From assembly GCA_003139095.1 (NCBI GenBank), contig PLHW01000008.1, forward strand, positions 187,650 through 251,649: DNA of 64,000 nucleotides. Direction: 5' to 3'. Of the stretch, positions 58,604 to 64,000 are shown piece after piece. This DNA comes from Acidobacteriaceae bacterium. GTDB lineage: Bacteria > Acidobacteriota > Terriglobia > Terriglobales > Acidobacteriaceae. The notes below the pieces were generated by a model. The model did not search any database, had not been told where the DNA came from, and saw only the letters and a list, made by a program, of their open reading frames with translations. Both the position numbers and the translations under genes were made by a program. Each line of letters begins with the position of its first letter. Position 1 is the stretch's first letter.

Positions 58604-59815
58604 ATGAAGCGCATCGCCATCCTGGGTTCCACCGGCTCGATCGGTCGCAGCACTCTCAGCATCGTCGAAAGCTATCCGGGGCGGTTTGCGGTGGCGACGC
58701 TGGCGGCCGGAAACAACATTGAAGCCGTGTTTGAGCAATGCGTTCGCTGGACGCCGAAGGTGGTCTCGGTGGCAAGCGAAGCGGGTGCGGAAGCTCTGCG
58801 CGCCAAACTCGACGCGGCCGGACTCAGCCAAATTGAGGTAGTGAGCGGATCGCGGGGGACCGTGCGCGTGGCAACGCACGCCGACGTGGATTTTGTGGTG
58901 AGCGCGATTGTTGGCGTCTCTGGGCTGGAAGCTACTTATGAGGCGGTGCGGGCGGGTAAATCGGTGGGCCTGGCGAACAAGGAATGCCTGGTGGTGGCGG
59001 GCGAACTGATTACGGCGGAAGCGCGGCGGCAGGGCAAGCCGCTGCTGCCGATCGACAGCGAGCACAATGCGGTGCATCAATGCCTGCGCGGGGGACGCAT
59101 CAGCGCGGACGCGAGTGTGAACGAGGTGGAACGAATCTGGCTGACGGCATCGGGCGGGCCGTTTCTGCACACGCCGCGCGAAAAGTTCGCAGGCATTACG
59201 GTGGCGCAGGCGCTGAATCATCCCACGTGGAAGATGGGCAAGCGGATCACGATTGACTCGGCGACGCTGATGAACAAAGGGTTTGAGGTGATTGAGGCGT
59301 GCCGGCTATTCAACGTGGGGCCGGAGCGCGTGCGGGTGATCGTGCATCCGCAGTCGACGATTCACTCGATGGTGGAATTTGTGGATGGGAGCCTGCTGGC
59401 GCAGATTTCGGTAACGGATATGAGGCTGCCGATTCTCTACGCCCTTACGTTCCCAGACCGGATTGCCTCCGACCTTCGCTTCCCGGTCATGGACCTGCGG
59501 CACCTCGATTTCTATCCGCCGGATATGATCAAATTTCCTTGTCTGCGTCTGGCGTATGAGGCGGCCGCGGCGGGAGGCGCGAAGACCATAGCCCTCAACG
59601 CGGCCGACGAGGTTGCGGTGGCCGCGTTTCTGGACGAACGGATCGGGTTCGACGACATCCCGCGCATCATTGAAGACGTAATAACTGCAACGCCGGCGGC
59701 AAATTTGGAATCTATTAAGGAAGTGCTGGCTTCCGATGGGGAGGCCCGGCGTCTGGCCAGCGAGATGGTGCAAGAACGCAGCCGCGCAGCATCGCCCATC
59801 AGGGCTATTCTCTAA
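58604..59815 (+). CDS. dxr: 1-deoxy-D-xylulose 5-phosphate reductoisomerase, 403 aa
   Basis: Second step of the MEP isoprenoid pathway (DXP to MEP, NADPH). Signatures: AILGSTGSIGRSTLSIVE, GLANKECLVVAGELI, LPIDSEHNAVHQCL, WLTASGGPF, TIDSATLMNKGFEVIEACRL and HPQSTIHSMVEF. ATG 58604 is preferred over an in-frame GTG 15 bases upstream. rseP follows after 29 bases. Confidence 0.97.
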   Translation: MKRIAILGSTGSIGRSTLSIVESYPGRFAVATLAAGNNIEAVFEQCVRWTPKVVSVASEAGAEALRAKLDAAGLSQIEVVSGSRGTVRVATHADVDFVVSAIVGVSGLEATYEAVRAGKSVGLANKECLVVAGELITAEARRQGKPLLPIDSEHNAVHQCLRGGRISADASVNEVERIWLTASGGPFLHTPREKFAGITVAQALNHPTWKMGKRITIDSATLMNKGFEVIEACRLFNVGPERVRVIVHPQSTIHSMVEFVDGSLLAQISVTDMRLPILYALTFPDRIASDLRFPVMDLRHLDFYPPDMIKFPCLRLAYEAAAAGGAKTIALNAADEVAVAAFLDERIGFDDIPRIIEDVITATPAANLESIKEVLASDGEARRLASEMVQERSRAASPIRAIL

Positions 59816-59844
59816 CGAATTTTTTTCGGGGTATTCTATTCTTT

Positions 59845-61251
59845 ATGTCCCAGCTCATATCCATTTTTCATACCATCGTCGTCATGGGAATCGTTCTGGG
59901 ATTCCTCATCCTGATCCATGAGTTCGCACACTACGCTGCGGCGAAGTATTTTGGAGTCCGGGTAGAGGTGTTCTCCATTGGGTTTGGCAAGCGACTGATC
60001 GGCTTCCGTAAGGGCGAGACGGACTACCGTATCAGCATGCTGCCCTTCGGCGGTTACGTGAAAATGTCGGGCGAAAACCCGATGGAGGATCGGTCGGACG
60101 ATCCGGGCGAGTTTTTGAATCATCCGCGCTGGCAGCGTTTTGCGATTGCGCTGGCAGGGCCGGCGATGAACGTGTTCCTGGCAGTCGCGCTGCTGACGGG
60201 CGTTTACATGCTGCACTACGAGTATCCGGCGTCGGCGGATGGGCCGGCGGTGGTGGGCTGGGTGCAGCCGAATACGCCCGCGGAAAAAGCGGGAATTCAA
60301 GTTGGCGACAAGATCGTACGAGTGGATGACACGGCTAACCCCACCTGGGAGCAGGTGGATGTGAAGGCCGCGCTGAATCCGAATCAGCCGATGAAGTTTT
60401 CCATCGACCGCAACGGCACGGTTTTGCAGGAGAGCATCACGCCGCAACCATTCGGGCCGAATGAATATGGTGCGATTGGCTGGGTGCCGAAGGAAACGAG
60501 CGTGACGGTGACGTCGGTGGAGCCGAATATGCCGGCGGAGCGCGCGGGGCTGAAGGTGGGCGACCAGATTCTGACCGCGAATGGGCAGCAAATTCCGGCG
60601 CTGGAAGCGCTGGTGGAGATGCTGGCGAAGACCAAAGATCAGCCGCTGGAGATTACGGTGCTGAGGAAGAATGAAGCGGCGGAGAATAAAGCTAAGAGTG
60701 CCGGGCCGGGCGCTGACGAGAGCGGGCAGAAGCTGACGTTTACGATTAAGCCGGTGCTGGCGCCGAGCGGGGCGACCGGGGAGATGCGGTATCGGATTGG
60801 GATTGCGAGTATTCCGACGAAAGTGGTGAAGCTGACATTGCCGGACGCGTTTCGGCACTCGCTGGACGACAATAAAAAGAGTTCGTTCCTGATTCTCGAA
60901 CTGCTGCGCAAGATGGCGGAGCGCAAAGTTTCGATGCGGCAGGTGGATGGGCCGATCGGCATTGGGAGCGCGGTGGGCGCCGCGGCCCGCGAGAAAGGCT
61001 GGTCGCCGCTGCTGGCGATCACTGCCGCCATCAGCCTGAACCTGGGGATCATGAACCTGCTGCCGATTCCGATTCTGGACGGCGGCGTCATATTGCTGCT
61101 CTTCATCGAAACCCTGATGCAGAAAGACATCAACCTGGCGATTAAAGAACGCATCTACCAGGCCGCGTTTGTCTTCCTTGTGCTGTTTGCAGTGATGGTG
61201 ATCTACAACGACATTGTGAAGACCTTGCCTGGGCTGACGCGCTTCCCTTGA
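59845..61251 (+). CDS. rseP: RseP site-2 protease, 468 aa
   Basis: Intramembrane zinc protease (M50). The HEFAH motif (His25, Glu26, His29) lies in the first helix and the third ligand in NLLPIPILDGG near the C-terminus. Two PDZ domains are visible (VQPNTPAEKAGIQVGDKI and VEPNMPAERAGLKVGDQI). It cleaves anti-sigma factors or signal peptides in the membrane. It lies between dxr and ispG as usual in this phylum. Confidence 0.96.
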   Translation: MSQLISIFHTIVVMGIVLGFLILIHEFAHYAAAKYFGVRVEVFSIGFGKRLIGFRKGETDYRISMLPFGGYVKMSGENPMEDRSDDPGEFLNHPRWQRFAIALAGPAMNVFLAVALLTGVYMLHYEYPASADGPAVVGWVQPNTPAEKAGIQVGDKIVRVDDTANPTWEQVDVKAALNPNQPMKFSIDRNGTVLQESITPQPFGPNEYGAIGWVPKETSVTVTSVEPNMPAERAGLKVGDQILTANGQQIPALEALVEMLAKTKDQPLEITVLRKNEAAENKAKSAGPGADESGQKLTFTIKPVLAPSGATGEMRYRIGIASIPTKVVKLTLPDAFRHSLDDNKKSSFLILELLRKMAERKVSMRQVDGPIGIGSAVGAAAREKGWSPLLAITAAISLNLGIMNLLPIPILDGGVILLLFIETLMQKDINLAIKERIYQAAFVFLVLFAVMVIYNDIVKTLPGLTRFP

Positions 61252-61340
61252 TGGCGTAGTAGGGAGAAGTGCGCCCGCGAGCCGGAACCAGCGCTCCATC
61301 TGCGGAATGGCCCACACAACTGCTAAAATAGAAGTTCCCT

Positions 61341-62588
61341 ATGGCTCAAATTCTGCGTAGAAAAACCTATACGGCTTCGATTGGCGGAGTGCGCGTGGGC
61401 AGCGATGCACCGGTTATGGTGCAGTCGATGACCAACACCGATACCGCGGATATTCCCGGAACCATTCAGCAGACGGCGGCGCTGGCGCGCGCGGGCAGCG
61501 AGGTGGTGCGCGTTACGGTCAACAATGACGACGCGGCGAAGGCGATTCCGTACATTGTGGAGGGACTGGCTCGGCAAGGCATCCGTGTGCCGATTGTCGG
61601 CGACTTTCACTACAACGGACATCAACTGCTGACCAAGTATCCCGAGTGCGCCGAGGGACTGGCGAAGTACCGCATCAATCCCGGGAACGTGAGCGTGGGG
61701 CGGAAGAACGACGACAACTTCCGGACGATGATTGAGGTCGCGGTGAAGTATCAGCGGCCGGTGCGCATTGGAGTGAATTGGGGCTCGCTGGACCAATCGC
61801 TGCTGACGAAGATGATGGACGAGAATTCGCGGCTGGCGGAGCCGAAGGACGCGCGCGAAGTCACTATGGAAGCGATGGTGGTGAGCGCAATGAATTCCGC
61901 GAAACTGGCCGAGCAGTCCGGACTTCGGCCGGACCAGATTATTCTGAGCGCGAAGGTCAGCGGCGTGCAGGACCTGATTGACGTGTACCGGCGACTGGCG
62001 GAGCGCTGCGAATATCCGCTGCACTTGGGGCTGACCGAGGCGGGCATGGGCGCGAAGGGCGTGGTGGCGTCGAGCGCGGCCATGGCGGTGCTGCTGCAGG
62101 AAGGGATTGGCGACACGATCCGCGTTTCGCTGACGCCGGCGCCGGGAGGCGACCGGACGGAAGAAGTGCGGGTGGCGCAACAGATTTTGCAGTCGCTTGG
62201 GATTCGCAGTTTTACGCCGCAGGTTACGGCCTGCCCGGGCTGTGGACGGACAACGAGCACGTTTTTCCAGGAAATGGCGCAGCAGATTCAGACTTACCTG
62301 CGCGAGCAAATGCCGCACTGGAAGGGCCGTTACACAGGCGTGGAAGAGATGAAGGTCGCCGTGATGGGCTGCATCGTGAATGGCCCCGGCGAATCGAAGC
62401 ACGCGAACTTGGGCATCTCGCTGCCGGGAACTTTTGAGGAACCGAAAGCGCCGGTGTACGTGGATGGGCGACTATTCACGACGCTGAAGGGCGACAAGAT
62501 TGTGGCGGAGTTTACGAAGATACTGGACGACTATGTTGAGTCGCACTACGCGGCGAGAGAGAAGGAAGAAGTTGGGGTGCGGGGCTGA
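61341..62588 (+). CDS. ispG: (E)-4-hydroxy-3-methylbut-2-enyl diphosphate synthase, 415 aa
   Basis: Sixth (penultimate) step of the MEP pathway, using a [4Fe-4S] cluster. The cluster ligands appear as Cys298 and Cys301 (CPGC) and Cys344 with Glu351 (GCIVNGPGE). Other signatures: [19 protein letters not shown]-like [15 protein letters not shown] and GLTEAGMG. The length is that of the two-domain bacterial form. Confidence 0.97.
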   Translation: MAQILRRKTYTASIGGVRVGSDAPVMVQSMTNTDTADIPGTIQQTAALARAGSEVVRVTVNNDDAAKAIPYIVEGLARQGIRVPIVGDFHYNGHQLLTKYPECAEGLAKYRINPGNVSVGRKNDDNFRTMIEVAVKYQRPVRIGVNWGSLDQSLLTKMMDENSRLAEPKDAREVTMEAMVVSAMNSAKLAEQSGLRPDQIILSAKVSGVQDLIDVYRRLAERCEYPLHLGLTEAGMGAKGVVASSAAMAVLLQEGIGDTIRVSLTPAPGGDRTEEVRVAQQILQSLGIRSFTPQVTACPGCGRTTSTFFQEMAQQIQTYLREQMPHWKGRYTGVEEMKVAVMGCIVNGPGESKHANLGISLPGTFEEPKAPVYVDGRLFTTLKGDKIVAEFTKILDDYVESHYAAREKEEVGVRG

Positions 62589-62616
62589 GTTGCCCGCTTC
62601 GCTCTCGCGACCGCCT

Positions 62617-62916
62617 CTATAACGCGAAGTTCGCAACCCCCGCAGACGCTCCCCGCGTCCGCGCATGAGTCTTGATGCTAGTCTCGAGCCCCAACCGCTC
62701 GGCGTAAAACACGAGCATCTCCAGACTGAACTTGGACATCTTGCCGCGCAACAGGTCGCTGATCCTGGGCTGCGAGGTCTGGAGAATGTTCTGCAGTTCA
62801 CGCTGTGAATGACGAGACGCGACTTTCACGATCTTGGAGTGCAGATCGGCCTTCAGCTTTAAAGCCGCAGCTTTTTCGGGCGAGAAGCCCAGATCTTCAA
62901 ATACATTGCGCGCCAT
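62617..62916 (-). CDS. Solitary Xre/HigA-like HTH protein, 99 aa
   Basis: HTH segment RELQNILQTSQPRISDLL within a protein resembling type II antitoxins of the HigA2/MqsA-like size class (N-terminal VFEDLGFSPEKAAALKLKAD, C-terminal LEMLVFYAERLGLETSI). AGGAGC precedes ATG 62916. No toxin gene adjoins it on either side. A TATATA/TATATA inverted repeat lies about 110-130 bases upstream (around 63040) and may be the promoter or operator. Confidence 0.82.
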   Translation of the reverse strand: MARNVFEDLGFSPEKAAALKLKADLHSKIVKVASRHSQRELQNILQTSQPRISDLLRGKMSKFSLEMLVFYAERLGLETSIKTHARTRGASAGVANFAL

Positions 62917-63097
62917 TCATCGTGCTCCTGAGTAGGTCCGTTGGACCCTGATTTGCCTTACCTTACTTCGACAACCTGCTCTTCTCTCGCGCCGCGAGCC
63001 TCTGCCTCAAAAGGTAGCAGACGTTGGAGGAGTTGTATATACAAACTTATATAGAGCCACGGAGTACGAAAGGGGCGCGAATTTTTCTCGGGGCCGG

Positions 63098-63880
63098 TCA
63101 GCCCACCTCAACTGCCAACATTGAGATTGAGCCGCCGTCTACGCCTTCTACTGGGAAGGTGACTTGGTCGGGCGCGGTGCGCGTGCCGGCTACGTAGAGG
63201 AGCGGCAGGTAGTGGTCTGGGGTGGGTGCGGCTAGCATCGCTTCGCGGCCTAGTTTGGTTTCGTAGTCGATCAGCGGGCGGTACTCTTCGGCCTGCAATA
63301 GCTCTCGAACTCGGTTCTCGAACGCGACTGCCCAATCGTAGGGCTCTTGCGCGTGGCGTCCCCAGGCGTAGGCGTGCAGATTGTGGACTAGATTGCCGCT
63401 GCCTACGATCAGGATTCCCTCTTCGCGCAAGGCGGAGAGGCGCTGGCCGATTTCGAAGTGAAACGACGGCGGCTGAGTTTCGTCGATACTCAGTTCGACA
63501 ACTGGAATGTCGGCGTCGGGATAGGCGTGGCACAACACGGACCAAGCGCCGTGGTCGAGGCCCCAGCGTTCGTCGCGGCGGACGGGCAGCGGCGCAAGCA
63601 GGCTCTGGACGCGCGCGGCGAGATCCGGGTCGCCGGGCACGGGATACTGGACCTCATACAGCTCGCGGGGAAATCCGCCGAAGTCGTGGATGGTTTTCGG
63701 CGACGTGCTGACCGTGACCGCCGCATCCTGAATGAACCAGTGGGCCGAGACGCAGAGGATCGCCTTGGGGCGCGGCAGCCTTCGGCCAATGGCGCTCCAC
63801 TTCTCGGTGTAGGAATTGCGCTGGAGGGCGTTCATGGGGTTGCCGTGTCCGAAGAATATGGCGGGCATCCGTTGAGGCAT
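63098..63880 (-). CDS. DODA-type extradiol ring-opening dioxygenase family protein, 260 aa
   Basis: Resembles E. coli YgiD (4,5-DOPA extradiol dioxygenase). The metal-binding His are visible in IFFGHGNPMNAL, CVSAHWF and GSGNLVHNLHAY, with WGLDHGAWSVL nearby. ATG 63880 is chosen over an in-frame TTG six bases upstream. The substrate is probably a catecholic compound. It stands alone. Confidence 0.9.
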   Translation of the reverse strand: MPQRMPAIFFGHGNPMNALQRNSYTEKWSAIGRRLPRPKAILCVSAHWFIQDAAVTVSTSPKTIHDFGGFPRELYEVQYPVPGDPDLAARVQSLLAPLPVRRDERWGLDHGAWSVLCHAYPDADIPVVELSIDETQPPSFHFEIGQRLSALREEGILIVGSGNLVHNLHAYAWGRHAQEPYDWAVAFENRVRELLQAEEYRPLIDYETKLGREAMLAAPTPDHYLPLLYVAGTRTAPDQVTFPVEGVDGGSISMLAVEVG

Positions 63881-63905
63881 GGGCAAAGGCTTGGGGAGCG
63901 CGTGC

Positions 63906-63947
63906 TCGGTTGATTAAACTCGGTCGATTAAACTCGGTCGATCAGAA
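63906..63947. repeat. 14-bp tandem repeat, about 3 units
   Basis: TCGGTTGATTAAAC, TCGGTCGATTAAAC, TCGGTCGATCAGAA, just upstream of the dioxygenase gene. Confidence 0.78.
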
Positions 63948-64000
63948 AAGCAGTGCGCATCGGGCGGCGCGGTTATAACTGGGGTGGGAGACGGGAATTG

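Noticed and set aside
59836..61317. Minus-strand 493-codon frame opposite rseP
   Set aside because: Arg/His-rich antisense shadow of rseP.
61323..62402. Minus-strand frame opposite ispG
   Set aside because: Antisense shadow of a gene with complete cluster ligands.
1..64000. tRNA, rRNA, insertion sequence or prophage genes
   Set aside because: No conserved rRNA segments, tRNA-like cloverleaf, transposase, integrase or phage structural motifs were seen on reading both strands. A covariance-model scan would be needed to exclude tRNAs fully.

Overview
The window looks like chromosomal DNA of an acidobacterium (Acidobacteriota, probably class Terriglobia). This is inferred from gene content, not from a marker-gene search. 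The signs are a GC-rich genome, many exported proteins built from Ig-like, choice-of-anchor D, FG-GAP, SBBP and GloVer-type repeats, a pro-kumamolisin-like S53 peptidase, an HTH-TPR membrane regulator, a DUF2934 protein, and the isoprenoid/lipid block uppS-cdsA-dxr-rseP-ispG. No rRNA, tRNA, CRISPR array, insertion sequence or prophage was recognised.

Layout. 1-0.4 kb: a VapBC-like toxin-antitoxin pair cut by the window edge. 0.5-6.8 kb: Tat-exported amidase, small hypothetical, alpha/beta hydrolase, zinc-ribbon PspC protein, TPR protein and a secreted zinc-phospholipase-C-like protein. 7-27 kb: mostly minus-strand exported proteins (phosphoesterase, FG-GAP/Ig protein, S53 peptidase, an unknown beta-rich protein). 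Three of these end in related C-terminal cassettes. Among them lie a Kelch protein, thiD, rlpA-like and pyrF. 27-32 kb: DUF2721 protein, lpxB, and an M1-like protein whose zinc site is degenerate. 32-35 kb: cytochrome c maturation operon ccmE-A-B-C-D, with a Cys-type CcmE. 35-39 kb: a frameshifted higB with intact higA, and a large SBBP protein. 39.5-43.3 kb: regulator, His-rich NfeD-like protein, flotillin, glycine-zipper peptide and PspA, probably an envelope-stress module. 43-51 kb: exported hydrolase, carbonic-anhydrase-like protein, Xre/RES toxin-antitoxin, rmuC, CAP protein, DUF72 protein. 51-62.6 kb: uppS-cdsA, then a minus-strand block of five genes for secreted proteins, then dxr-rseP-ispG. 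62.6-64 kb: a solitary HTH protein and a DODA-type dioxygenase.

The housekeeping genes serve the envelope: isoprenoid precursors (dxr, ispG), undecaprenyl carrier (uppS), phospholipid precursor (cdsA), lipid A (lpxB), site-2 proteolysis (rseP), haem delivery to exported cytochromes (ccm) and membrane integrity (flotillin/NfeD/PspA, PspC). The accessory genes are mostly secreted, repeat-rich surface proteins.

The most notable observations are: the five-gene secreted-protein block, with three tandem paralogues of unknown family, lying inside the isoprenoid block; a collinear leader of about 200 nt shared by two FG-GAP genes 46 kb apart; short tandem repeats with a 7- or 14-bp period but unrelated units in many intergenic gaps; the pseudo-M1 peptidase; and the CcmE of CxxxY type.
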